DNA of 64,000 nt from an uncultured bacterium (GTDB taxonomy: Bacteria; Cyanobacteriota; Vampirovibrionia; Gastranaerophilales; Gastranaerophilaceae): positions 1 through 64,000 of the forward strand of contig CAMPBE010000001.1 of assembly GCA_946636615.1 (NCBI GenBank). Direction: 5' to 3'. Position 1 is the first letter of the stretch. Each line of letters begins with the position of its first letter. Below, one piece after another: positions 1 to 8,051 of the stretch. A model generated the notes under the pieces. The model was not told where the DNA came from and searched no databases. It was given only the letters and a program-made list of their open reading frames with translations. The position numbers and the translations under genes are program-made.

Positions 1-59
1 TCACGTTTGTGTTCACCGCTGCTCGTCTCTCACTTCGTTCGTGGCTCTGCTCGGGCGGC
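1..59. other. GC-rich low-complexity flank
   Basis: The first 59 bases are far richer in GC than the rest and contain the reiterated core CTGCTCG. One minus-strand frame stays open into the window edge, but no start or stop pair is visible. It could be the end of a dispersed repeat or of a gene lying outside the window. Confidence 0.3.
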
Positions 60-93
60 AAAAAAAAGCTATGTACATAAGAAGTGCATAGCT
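60..93 (-). terminator. Minus-strand hairpin plus T-run
   Basis: Read on the minus strand, a 10-bp stem (one G-T wobble) with a 7-nt loop is followed by eight T. No minus-strand gene lies just upstream inside the window, so its client is unclear. The stem has no T-run on the + strand. Confidence 0.45.
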
Positions 94-197
94 GTTGATT
101 AGGGATATGTGTATCTTAGTTCTCTAAGGAGTATAGTTGTATATTAGCAGATGAAATTTGAAATTAAATCATAAAAATGTATGATGTTTTAAGTTTG

Positions 198-206
198 TGC
201 TATAAT
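198..206 (+). promoter_or_regulatory. Extended -10 of leaderless ffh promoter
   Basis: TGCTATAAT is a perfect extended -10. It ends six bases before the ffh ATG, so transcription is predicted to begin at or next to the start codon. No Shine-Dalgarno sequence is present. Confidence 0.65.
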
Positions 207-212
207 TTTTCT

Positions 213-1646
213 ATGTTTGACAGTTTGAGCGAAAAACTACAAAATATTATTAGCAAAACCAGAGGGAAAGAACTTACGCAAGACAACATGCAAGAGGCCT
301 TGCGCGAAATTAGACGTGCGTTGTTAGAAGCTGATGTAAATTTGCGTGTTGTTAAATCTTTTATTTCTTCAATCAAAGATAAAGCCGAGGGCGAAAAGGT
401 TCTTGAAGGTGTTGATCCATCCCAACAGTTAATAAAAATTGTTCATGATGAACTCGTGGACTTATTGGGGCATGAACAAAAACCTTTAGATTTTTCAGGA
501 AGTCCAAATTTGATTATGATGCTTGGTCTTCAAGGTTCAGGTAAAACTACATCATCTGCAAAACTCGCAGTTAAATTAAAAAAAGAAGGTAGAAAGCCAT
601 TATTAGTAGCATGTGACGTTTACAGGCCGGCGGCAATTTCCCAATTACAAACTTTAGGCAAAGAAATTGAAACCGAAGTATTTACTATTGAAGGCAGTAA
701 AGATGTTCAAAGTATTGTTCAAAGTGCTATTGATTATGCAAATTCAAACGATTTTAATACTCTTATTCTGGATACTGCAGGACGTTTGCAAATTGATACC
801 GATATGATGGCAGAACTTTTACTTATTGACAGAATTTTCAAACCGAATGAAAAATTGCTTGTTATAGATGCTATGACAGGGCAAGAAGCTGTTAATGTTG
901 CAGAAAATTTTGATGCTCAACTTGGTTTGACAGGTCTTGTTTTGACAAAACTAGATGGTGACAGTCGTGGCGGCTCTGCATTGAGTGTTTCATATTGCAC
1001 AGGAAAACCTATAAAACTAACAGGTACAGGTGAAAAATTAAATGCGCTGGAAGATTTTTATCCTGAACGTATGGCAACACGTATTTTGGGTATGGGTGAT
1101 ATTGTTTCTCTGGTTGAACGTGCACAAGAAGTATTTGATGAAAAACAAGCACTTGAACTTGAAGAAAAAATGTCTAAAAACAATTTTTCTTTTAACGATT
1201 TTCTGAAAATGCAAAAGCAAATGAAAATGTTTGGTTCTATGGATCAGATTCTTGGAATGTTGCCGGGAATGAATATCAGTAAAAACGACAGAGAAAAACT
1301 TTCGCATGAAGGTGATAAACAATTTAAAAAAATGGAAGTTTTTATTTCAAGCATGACGCCTGAAGAAAGAAATAATCCCGACTTGTTAAACACAAGCAGA
1401 AAAAAACGTATTGCAAAAGGTTGTGGTATGGATTTGGCTGAATTAAATACTTTCCTGAAACAATTTGAACAAATGCGAATGATGATGAAGGGCATGACTG
1501 ATATGAAGTCAATGTTTGGTAAATTTGGCGGCGGAATGCCTGATTTTAGCAAAATGGGAAATCTAGGCGGTCTCGGCGGATTTAAAGGTAAACTCGGCAA
1601 ACACGCTATGAATAAAGCCATGAGTATGATGAGAAGATTTAAATAA
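213..1646 (+). CDS. ffh: Signal recognition particle protein Ffh
   Basis: Ffh is the GTPase subunit of the signal recognition particle. It binds 4.5S RNA and signal sequences on ribosomes and docks on FtsY (also in this window at 53758). The N-terminal helical bundle is followed by the G domain with P-loop GLQGSGKTT, DTAGR and TKLDG, then a methionine-rich M domain with many GM and MM pairs ending in RRFK. The ORF track starts at 177, but the family normally begins MFDSLSEKL, so I place the start at 213. That choice also puts a consensus -10 box exactly six bases upstream with no SD, consistent with a leaderless mRNA. The length of 477 residues is normal. No 4.5S RNA gene is seen next to it. 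Confidence 0.97.
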   Translation: MFDSLSEKLQNIISKTRGKELTQDNMQEALREIRRALLEADVNLRVVKSFISSIKDKAEGEKVLEGVDPSQQLIKIVHDELVDLLGHEQKPLDFSGSPNLIMMLGLQGSGKTTSSAKLAVKLKKEGRKPLLVACDVYRPAAISQLQTLGKEIETEVFTIEGSKDVQSIVQSAIDYANSNDFNTLILDTAGRLQIDTDMMAELLLIDRIFKPNEKLLVIDAMTGQEAVNVAENFDAQLGLTGLVLTKLDGDSRGGSALSVSYCTGKPIKLTGTGEKLNALEDFYPERMATRILGMGDIVSLVERAQEVFDEKQALELEEKMSKNNFSFNDFLKMQKQMKMFGSMDQILGMLPGMNISKNDREKLSHEGDKQFKKMEVFISSMTPEERNNPDLLNTSRKKRIAKGCGMDLAELNTFLKQFEQMRMMMKGMTDMKSMFGKFGGGMPDFSKMGNLGGLGGFKGKLGKHAMNKAMSMMRRFK

Positions 1647-1660
1647 ATTCAGCTTTTATA

Positions 1661-2491
1661 TTAAACATCAGCTAAAGGCGGTATATCAATACGTTTTAAA
1701 CGTTGTTCAATTCTTCTGTACCATTTTAAGTGCTGTTTAAATAAAATATTATATTTAGAAACATCACCGTTAGAAATATCTTTAAATTGCTCATCACAAG
1801 TTTGTTCCAAAGCATGTTCCAATATGTGGTTTAATTCTTTTCTGTCTTTTGGAATATTGTTTGCATCAAATTCTATTCTATTACCGAAATTTACAACAAC
1901 CTCAGGTCTGTTATCTCTGAAAAACGTATAGTCAAAAGCAACAGGAATTAAGTTTATTCTTCCGTACCTTTTAACTGCATTTTGAGCAATAAACGCCAAA
2001 CCTGTTTGAAACTTTATAGGTCTAAAATGCGGCGGACGAATTATTCCCTGAGGAAATATGCACAACATGTTCCTAAAATCCGCCAATAAATCTACAGAAT
2101 ATTTTAAGGCTTTCATTGCAGATTGTGCCGATTTTTTATTAACCGAATATGCTCCCCCTTTACTGAATAGTGGAAATCTGTTCAGTTCTTCAATCATCAA
2201 TCTTATTTCTTTATGAAAAATTCTGTGAGTGATATTGTAAAACACAATCCCATCCCACCAATTTGAATGTGGAGCAAAAAGAATTGTTTGTACAGATTTA
2301 TCACTGTCAAAATAATTTTCAGCACCTTTGTATCTGAAAGCATAAAATCTGTTTTGCAACATGTTAAAGAAAAACATACTAGCAACCCAAACCCAAAATT
2401 TCGTGGTTTTGGCTGGTGTAAATTTCTCCTCTTTATTCCTTAACTTTGTAGGTGGGACGTCAGAATATAATTGTTCTTCTTCTGTAACCAT
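1661..2491 (-). CDS. Lysophospholipid acyltransferase (PlsC-like)
   Basis: This is probably a membrane-associated 1-acyl-glycerol-3-phosphate acyltransferase-type enzyme that transfers a fatty acyl chain to a lipid acceptor. The catalytic HX4D motif is seen as HSNWWDG, and the second conserved block as FPQG about 75 residues later. A hydrophobic segment near residues 30-45 could anchor the enzyme. The acceptor cannot be told from sequence; glycolipid or lyso-ornithine lipid acylation are alternatives. It is convergent with ffh (14-bp gap) and upstream of lipA on the opposite side. The start is the ATG at 2491, preceded at exactly six bases by TACAAT and by no SD, so it is probably leaderless. 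Confidence 0.85.
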   Translation of the reverse strand: MVTEEEQLYSDVPPTKLRNKEEKFTPAKTTKFWVWVASMFFFNMLQNRFYAFRYKGAENYFDSDKSVQTILFAPHSNWWDGIVFYNITHRIFHKEIRLMIEELNRFPLFSKGGAYSVNKKSAQSAMKALKYSVDLLADFRNMLCIFPQGIIRPPHFRPIKFQTGLAFIAQNAVKRYGRINLIPVAFDYTFFRDNRPEVVVNFGNRIEFDANNIPKDRKELNHILEHALEQTCDEQFKDISNGDVSKYNILFKQHLKWYRRIEQRLKRIDIPPLADV

Positions 2492-2497
2492 AAATTA

Positions 2498-2526
2498 ATT
2501 GTACCTCATTACTATTAATTACGCAA
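2498..2526 (-). promoter_or_regulatory. Leaderless promoter of acyltransferase gene
   Basis: On the minus strand TTGCGT, 17 bp, TACAAT, then six bases, then ATG. The position fits a transcript beginning at the start codon; no SD is present. Confidence 0.55.
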
Positions 2527-2554
2527 ATTAACTAATAGATTATTTTAAGAAACA

Positions 2555-3397
2555 TTAACACAAATCAACTGCCTTGTATGAACTTCTAACAAGCGGACCT
2601 ATTTGATGCTTCTTAAAACCTATTTTGTCTGCTAAATGTTTTAATTCTTCATATTCATCAAGTGTATAATATTTTGCTACTTCAAGGTGTTCCTTTGACG
2701 GTTGAATATATTGTCCTATAGTTAAAATGTCACAACCAACAGATTTTAAGTCAAGCAGAGTTTGTTCTATTTGTTCAAAGGTTTCGCCTAAACCAATCAT
2801 TAAACCTGATTTTGTAAGGATATCACTGTTTTCTTTCACATATTTCAAGACCTCTAAAGAACAGTTATAATCACCTTGTGGTCTTGCCGTTTTAAAAATG
2901 TCTCTAACAGTTTCTATGTTGTGATTAAAGACGTCAGGGTGTGCTTTTATAATTGTATCAAGAGAGTTTTTATTTCCTTTAAAATCAGGTGTTAAAATTT
3001 CTATTTTTGTATCAGGTGAGATTTTTCTTATTTCATATATGCAATTTGCAAAATGTTCTGCTCCGCCATCTTCTAAATCATCACGAGTGACTGATGTTAT
3101 AACCGAATATTTTAACTCTAAAGAGTTTACAGCTTTCGCTACTCTTTTGGGTTCTTCAATATCAAGCGGTTCTGGACGATTGCAGGAAATATTACAATAT
3201 CTGCAATTTCTTGTACAATTATTTCCCATAATCAAAAACGTTGCCGTTTGTTTTGTGTAGCACTCGTTTTTATTTGGGCAGCGTGCGTTTTCGCAAACGG
3301 TATTTAAACATTGAGTTTTTAATACTTTTCGTACTGTTCGTGTTTTATCCGTATCTATAACGGGCCGTTTTAAATATTCGGGTAATCTTTGTCGCAT
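2555..3397 (-). CDS. lipA: Lipoyl synthase LipA
   Basis: LipA is a radical SAM enzyme that inserts two sulfurs into protein-bound octanoyl groups to give lipoyl cofactor. Two cysteine sets are visible: the auxiliary-cluster motif (CENARCPNKNEC) and the radical SAM motif CTRNCRYC. The C-terminal RSSY block typical of LipA is also present. The length of 280 residues is normal. The octanoyl donor enzyme is probably the LipM-like gene at 49397, and a lipoyl-dependent E3 lies close by at 3828. The ATG at 3397 lacks an SD; a TAAAAT box lies six bases upstream, a weaker leaderless candidate. Confidence 0.95.
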   Translation of the reverse strand: MRQRLPEYLKRPVIDTDKTRTVRKVLKTQCLNTVCENARCPNKNECYTKQTATFLIMGNNCTRNCRYCNISCNRPEPLDIEEPKRVAKAVNSLELKYSVITSVTRDDLEDGGAEHFANCIYEIRKISPDTKIEILTPDFKGNKNSLDTIIKAHPDVFNHNIETVRDIFKTARPQGDYNCSLEVLKYVKENSDILTKSGLMIGLGETFEQIEQTLLDLKSVGCDILTIGQYIQPSKEHLEVAKYYTLDEYEELKHLADKIGFKKHQIGPLVRSSYKAVDLC

Positions 3398-3403
3398 ATG
3401 TAT

Positions 3404-3431
3404 ATTTTATTATTAAAAATTTTATATACAA
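3404..3431 (-). promoter_or_regulatory. Possible leaderless promoter of lipA
   Basis: Minus strand: TTGTAT, 16 bp, TAAAAT, six bases, ATG. It is weaker than the other examples because the region is very AT-rich and several -10-like boxes overlap. Confidence 0.35.
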
Positions 3432-3517
3432 GTTTATAAATATTTTTAAACTAATTAGCAAAAAAGTTGATTTTTGAGTTTTGAATAATTATAATGTTGC
3501 TATAAAAGGAGAACGAT

Positions 3518-3778
3518 ATGAAGAAAAATTTGATAACAATGTTATGTTTAATTGCTTTTGCAGGTTGTACATACGCAGAAATGTATCAAGTTCCGGGTTC
3601 TTATAAAGAAACTGTTACGGAAGTTACTGTTCAAGAAGGTGAAAATATTCAACAACCTGAAACTGTTGTAAAAGAAAAAAGAAAGTTTAAATTATTTAGA
3701 AGACGTCGTAAAGATTACAACCCTGCAAACACATATTGGAATTTTGGCAGACCACCTTTTTGGACAGGTTCTATTTAG
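3518..3778 (+). CDS. Small exported basic protein
   Basis: I do not recognise this 86-residue protein. It starts with a short basic segment and a hydrophobic core, then either a lipobox-like FAGC or a signal peptidase I site after TYA. The mature part has a Thr/Val-rich stretch, a strongly basic KFKLFRRRRKDY block and an aromatic C-terminus (WNFGRPPFWTG). An AAAAGGAG SD precedes the ATG at good spacing. It is a single-gene unit ended by a strong bidirectional terminator shared with lpdA. An envelope-associated protein is plausible; no function can be named. Confidence 0.7.
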   Translation: MKKNLITMLCLIAFAGCTYAEMYQVPGSYKETVTEVTVQEGENIQQPETVVKEKRKFKLFRRRRKDYNPANTYWNFGRPPFWTGSI

Positions 3779-3798
3779 TTTGTAATAATAAAATAATT

Positions 3799-3834
3799 AA
3801 AATAAAAGACGACATAAAAGTCGTCTTTTATTTT
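3799..3834. terminator. Bidirectional terminator, 15-bp stem
   Basis: A perfect 15-bp stem (AAAATAAAAGACGAC and its complement) has a 6-nt loop and T-rich tails on both strands. It separates the convergent small exported gene and lpdA. The lpdA stop codon lies inside the stem. Confidence 0.85.
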
Positions 3835-5051
3835 ATGTTGAACAAACTTTCGAAAATCCCTTCAGAATATGTAGGATGTGCAAAACAAACTTTTTTCAAA
3901 TCATCAATTGTCAAATCGTTTTGCATTGCGATAGTTATTTGCTGAATTAATGCTGATGCCTCTTTTGAAACGATATGTGCGCCAACGATTTTGCCTTCTT
4001 GTACCAAAATTTTTATAAATCCGTCTGTACAATTATCACAATGAGATTTGCCAAGCGCTGAAATCAATATATTGGATTTTTGATAAGTACCTTCCTGTAA
4101 ATCTTGTTCTCGTTTTCCTATCCAGGCAATTTCAGGACATCCATAAACGACTGACGGAACTAAAGATTCATCAAACTCTATATCAGAGATTTCTTTTATA
4201 GCTTGTTTTATTGCAAAATGTGCAAGTTGAATTTTGCCTGATGCATCGCCGAGTAATATTTCGTTACCTTCATGTGGCTTTCTGCCCACTGCTAGTAAAA
4301 CGGATTCCGGAGTTAATACATCTTGTGATTTTAAAATTACATTCCCGTTTTCAATTTTTTCAACACTGTTTGAAAGATACATTTTAATTTTTTTTGCTTT
4401 AAAAATTCTTTCAATTCTTTTTGAAACTTCAATATCAGCAAGTGGTAAAAGATGTTCTGCCGTTTCTACTATAGTAACTGCCACATCAAAAGCAGAAAAA
4501 ATTCTTGCCCATTCTATGCCGATTGCTCCGGAGCCAACAATTACAATATTTTTTGGTAATTCTGTCATATTAAGAATATCATCAGAGCTAAGTACAAATT
4601 TATGGTCAAATTTTAAAGATGGAAAATCTTTTGGCTCTGAACCTATTGCAGAAATTATTTTTTTACACTCATATGTTTCATTGTTTGCAACAATTTTATT
4701 ATTAACAATTTTTGCTTCTGCATTTACTACAATAACTCCTGCATTTTTAAGTGAGAGTTCGAGCGTTTTTCTAAGTTTTTCAACTACTTTATCTTTTCTT
4801 TCAACAACTTTTGCATAGTCAAACGATAAATTTTTAGTTGAAATACCAAGTTCTTCTCCACATTTCATTTCTTCATAAATTTCTGCGCTGTGTAAAATAG
4901 CTTTTGTAGGAATACAACCTTTATTGAGGCATACCCCGCCAACTTTATCTTTTTCAAATAAAACAACTGAAAGCCCCTGTTTTCTCGCTTGAAAAGCTGC
5001 TGTGTATCCTGCAGGTCCTCCGCCTATTATTCCCAAATCATATTCGTTCAT
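3828..5051 (-). CDS. lpdA: Dihydrolipoamide dehydrogenase-like E3 (compact)
   Basis: This is a flavoprotein of the dihydrolipoyl dehydrogenase family that reoxidises dihydrolipoamide with NAD+. Visible are the FAD GXGXXG motif (GIIGGGPAGY), the redox disulfide GGVCLNKGCIPTK, the NAD-binding GSGAIG and the C-terminal catalytic HPTYSE. The ORF track starts at 5096; I use M16 (MNEYDLG) because GAGG sits five bases upstream inside the end of alr. The protein has 407 residues against about 460-475 for typical E3. The missing residues fall between AVGRKP and the FAD-binding GD, where the usual VD...T.VPGIYA segment is absent. The dimer interface and active-site residues are kept, so it is probably functional. 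It is cotranscribed with alr. Confidence 0.85.
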   Translation of the reverse strand: MNEYDLGIIGGGPAGYTAAFQARKQGLSVVLFEKDKVGGVCLNKGCIPTKAILHSAEIYEEMKCGEELGISTKNLSFDYAKVVERKDKVVEKLRKTLELSLKNAGVIVVNAEAKIVNNKIVANNETYECKKIISAIGSEPKDFPSLKFDHKFVLSSDDILNMTELPKNIVIVGSGAIGIEWARIFSAFDVAVTIVETAEHLLPLADIEVSKRIERIFKAKKIKMYLSNSVEKIENGNVILKSQDVLTPESVLLAVGRKPHEGNEILLGDASGKIQLAHFAIKQAIKEISDIEFDESLVPSVVYGCPEIAWIGKREQDLQEGTYQKSNILISALGKSHCDNCTDGFIKILVQEGKIVGAHIVSKEASALIQQITIAMQNDLTIDDLKKVCFAHPTYSEGIFESLFNIK

Positions 5052-5053
5052 TT

Positions 5054-6178
5054 TTACCTCGTATAAACTCTTGGCAGCCTTACTTTTAGTCGGCAAGTTA
5101 GTTCATAATTGATTGTACCCAATATTTTTGCCCATTCATCTATTGAATGATTTTCGTCAAGTAAAGTAATTACGTCGCCCAAATTTGCATTAACATCTGT
5201 TATATCAAACATCATCTGATCCATTGTGATGTTGCCGATTTGTTTTATTTCTTTTCCATTTAGAATTCCTGAAATTTTATTTGACAAACCTCTTGGAACT
5301 CCGTCCGCATACCCTAAAGGAATTGTTGCAATTTTTCGTGTTCCTTTTGCAACAAAAGTATGACCGTAGCTGACACCTTCACCATCTTTTGCTTTGTGAA
5401 TATTTACTATTCTTGCTTTCAATGACATTACAGGTTTTAAATCAGGCTTTATTACATTTGCATCTTCAGGTAAATCCGGATACAGACCGTACAGTGCAAT
5501 CCCAGCTCTGCGCATATTAGAATTCGGTACATCATAGCACATTGCACCTGCAGTGTTTAATATGTGTAAAGTCAAACCTTTTGTGTCAATGTTTGAAATT
5601 ACGCTGTTCCATCTTTCAATTTGAATTTTAGTTTTTTCTCTTATCTCTGCGTTTGCCAGATGCGTGAATATTCCGCCGAAATCCAAATAATCTGCATTTT
5701 GTACCTCTTTAATAAAATCAATTGCGTCATCAATTGAAATACCGATTCTGTTCATACCTGTGTCTAGTTTTACGTGAACTTTCGGTTTTTTCCCTGTTCT
5801 TTCATATGCCTTTTTGCAAGCGTCAAGATGTTCTTTTGAAAATATTGAAATTATTAAATCTGCATTCACTGCAGTTTCAACAGCCCAAATTGGAACTGCT
5901 CCCAAAACAAGTATGTCACAATTAATTTTTGCCTGTCTTAAATCTACCCCTTCATCTATTGATGCAACTCCAAGCATATCCGCACCTGACGCCAAAAGTG
6001 TAGGTGCGAGCATAACAGAACCATGGCCGTATGCGTCAGCTTTTACTACGGCAAGAAGTTTTATATTTTCAGGTGTGTTTTTTCTTATTGCGCGCATATT
6101 ATGCGCTACATTTTCAAGATTAATCTCTACCCAACTGTCCCTGTGAATATTTATGTTTGTCTGTCTTACGTTTTTCAT
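5054..6178 (-). CDS. alr: Alanine racemase
   Basis: This PLP enzyme interconverts L- and D-alanine for peptidoglycan. The PLP-lysine motif VVKADAYGHG lies near residue 45, followed by the GMNRIG and GYADG blocks. The length of 374 residues is normal. The start codon at 6178 has no SD but is preceded by a near-consensus promoter TTGCCA-17-TATACT-6 nt, so the mRNA is probably leaderless. The next gene, lpdA, starts two bases after its stop codon and uses an SD inside the alr end, so the pair forms an operon. Confidence 0.96.
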   Translation of the reverse strand: MKNVRQTNINIHRDSWVEINLENVAHNMRAIRKNTPENIKLLAVVKADAYGHGSVMLAPTLLASGADMLGVASIDEGVDLRQAKINCDILVLGAVPIWAVETAVNADLIISIFSKEHLDACKKAYERTGKKPKVHVKLDTGMNRIGISIDDAIDFIKEVQNADYLDFGGIFTHLANAEIREKTKIQIERWNSVISNIDTKGLTLHILNTAGAMCYDVPNSNMRRAGIALYGLYPDLPEDANVIKPDLKPVMSLKARIVNIHKAKDGEGVSYGHTFVAKGTRKIATIPLGYADGVPRGLSNKISGILNGKEIKQIGNITMDQMMFDITDVNANLGDVITLLDENHSIDEWAKILGTINYELTCRLKVRLPRVYTR

Positions 6179-6184
6179 AAAACT

Positions 6185-6213
6185 AGTATATTACCATTTA
6201 AAATTAATGGCAA
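6185..6213 (-). promoter_or_regulatory. Leaderless promoter of alr-lpdA
   Basis: Minus strand TTGCCA, 17-bp spacer, TATACT, six bases, ATG. It is one of the best-formed promoters in the window. No SD is present. Confidence 0.7.
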
Positions 6214-6244
6214 TTGTAAATTATTAAAAAATAATAAATATTTC

Positions 6245-6290
6245 TTGTTTATTAAAATTAATAAACTATAATTTTAATATAGAAAGAGGT
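6245..6290 (+). promoter_or_regulatory. grpE promoter and Shine-Dalgarno
   Basis: TTGTTT, 16 bp, TATAAT, followed by a short leader with SD AAAGAGGT five bases before the grpE ATG. This is a conventional leadered start. No CIRCE-type inverted repeat is seen. Confidence 0.55.
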
Positions 6291-6295
6291 AAACT

Positions 6296-6868
6296 ATGGG
6301 AAAAAGTAATAATCCGTTTAAAAATCCTGACAGTATTGAAGATGCTGTTAGTCAGGATGAAATAAAAGAAGAAGTTAAGGAAGAAAATTCAGAAAATATC
6401 AAAGAAGAAGATAATTCTGAATTAAATTCACTTCAAGAAAAATATGAAGCTTTAAATCAGCAATACATAAGACTTGCTGCGGATTTTGATAATTACAGAA
6501 AACGTCAAGAACATGAGAGAGAAGAACTTTTAAAATTTGGAACTGAAAATGCACTTAAAAAATTATTAGAAGTACTTGATAACTTTGAAAGAGGTAAAAA
6601 AGCTCTTGAAAATGTTGAAGATTGTGCAAAAGTTAAAGAAAGTTTTGATTTGGTGCATAAACAAGTTGTAGAGGCGCTTTCAAAGTTAGGTTTGGAAACG
6701 ATAGATACAACAGATAAAGAATTTGATCCTAACTTCCATGAGGCTGTTATGCAGACTCCTACATCAGAAAAGCCGGAGCATACGATAATAAATGAATTGC
6801 AAAAAGGATACAAGTTTGGAGATAAAGTTTTGCGTCCTGCGCTTGTTAATGTTGCTACTGCCGAATAA
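6296..6868 (+). CDS. grpE: GrpE nucleotide exchange factor
   Basis: GrpE releases ADP from DnaK in the Hsp70 cycle. The protein has an acidic N-terminal tail (many Glu-Glu-Asn runs), a long central helix (RLAADFDNYRKRQEHERE) and the C-terminal beta domain with DKEFDPNFHEAV and VATAE. The length of 190 residues is normal. It is followed after 49 bp by dnaJ; dnaK and hrcA are not adjacent. A conventional promoter and SD precede it. Confidence 0.96.
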   Translation: MGKSNNPFKNPDSIEDAVSQDEIKEEVKEENSENIKEEDNSELNSLQEKYEALNQQYIRLAADFDNYRKRQEHEREELLKFGTENALKKLLEVLDNFERGKKALENVEDCAKVKESFDLVHKQVVEALSKLGLETIDTTDKEFDPNFHEAVMQTPTSEKPEHTIINELQKGYKFGDKVLRPALVNVATAE

Positions 6869-6917
6869 TTTATTTTTATGATAAAATATTATCAATTAAA
6901 GAATGTGGAAGAGTTAA

Positions 6918-8051
6918 ATGACAGATTACTACGAAATATTAGGCATATCAAAAGATGCTACAAAAGATGAGATAAAATCCGCTTTTAGAAAAAAAGCTCG
7001 TACATTGCACCCCGACGTAAACAAAGCTCCGGATGCTGAAGAAAAGTTTAAAGAGCTTGGTAAAGCATATGAAACTCTTATGGATGACAATAAAAGAGCA
7101 ACATATGATGCTTATGGTGAAGATGGCTTGAAAAATGCAGGTTTTGATACCGGTGGACCTTTTGCTGGCGGTTTTGGCGATCTGAACGATATATTTAATT
7201 CTTTCTTTGGGGGAATGGGCGGCTTTGGATTTGGCGGAAGACCTGATCCTAATGCGCCAATTGAAGGTGATGATCTTAGACTTGATATAGAAATTGAATT
7301 TGAGCAGGCAGTTTTCGGTATGGAAAAAGAAATAAAATTTGACCATCTTGAAACTTGTCCTGAATGCTCAGGTACAGGTGCTCAAAAAGGTTCATCTCCC
7401 GTTACTTGTCCTACTTGTCATGGAACAGGTCAGGTTCAGCAAGTTATGAGAACTCCTCTAGGAGCGATTTCACAGATTGTAACTTGTCCTGATTGTAGAG
7501 GAAAAGGCAAAAAAATAGCCAATCCTTGTAAAGCTTGCTCAGGTCATGGAAAAATTGAAAAAGAAAAGAAAATTAAAATTAAAATTCCTGCAGGTGTTGA
7601 CAATATGTCAAAAATCAGAGTTTCAAGAGAAGGAGATGCCGGTACTAACGGGGGGCCTGCAGGTGATCTGTATGTAGTTTTGCATGTCAAACCTTCAGAT
7701 TATTTTAAAAGAGAGGGCAATGATGTATATACAAGGCTTGATATAACACAATCTCAAGCTGCTTTAGGCGATGAGGTTGTTGTCAAAACTCTTGATGGAG
7801 AACGTAAAATATTAATTCATGCAGGAATACAAACAGGTAATAACATAAAGATAAAAGGAGCGGGTGTTCCATTTATAACGAGACCTTCTCAAAGAGGTGA
7901 TCATATTGTAATAGTTGCAATTCATACACCTACTAAGTTGACTGACGAAGAACGTAATTTGTATAAAAGGTTGTATGAAATTCAAAATAATGCTAAGCTT
8001 AAACAATCATCTGTGATGGATAAAGTTAAAGGAGTATTTAATAATGTTTAA
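6918..8051 (+). CDS. dnaJ: Chaperone DnaJ
   Basis: DnaJ is a full-length type I Hsp40 that delivers substrates to DnaK and stimulates its ATPase. The J domain carries the HPD motif (LHPDVNK). A Gly/Phe-rich linker (GGFGDLNDIFNSFFGG) follows, then four CXXCXGXG zinc repeats (CPECSGTG, CPTCHGTG, CPDCRGKG, CKACSGHG) and the C-terminal beta domains. The length of 377 residues is standard. GGAAGAG precedes the ATG. The end overlaps the next gene by 8 bp, and an AAAGGAG SD for that gene lies inside the dnaJ end. Confidence 0.97.
   Translation: MTDYYEILGISKDATKDEIKSAFRKKARTLHPDVNKAPDAEEKFKELGKAYETLMDDNKRATYDAYGEDGLKNAGFDTGGPFAGGFGDLNDIFNSFFGGMGGFGFGGRPDPNAPIEGDDLRLDIEIEFEQAVFGMEKEIKFDHLETCPECSGTGAQKGSSPVTCPTCHGTGQVQQVMRTPLGAISQIVTCPDCRGKGKKIANPCKACSGHGKIEKEKKIKIKIPAGVDNMSKIRVSREGDAGTNGGPAGDLYVVLHVKPSDYFKREGNDVYTRLDITQSQAALGDEVVVKTLDGERKILIHAGIQTGNNIKIKGAGVPFITRPSQRGDHIVIVAIHTPTKLTDEERNLYKRLYEIQNNAKLKQSSVMDKVKGVFNNV

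Noticed and set aside
1038-1621. Minus-strand ORFs over ffh
   Set aside because: Shadows of the Met/Lys-rich M domain with no start signals.
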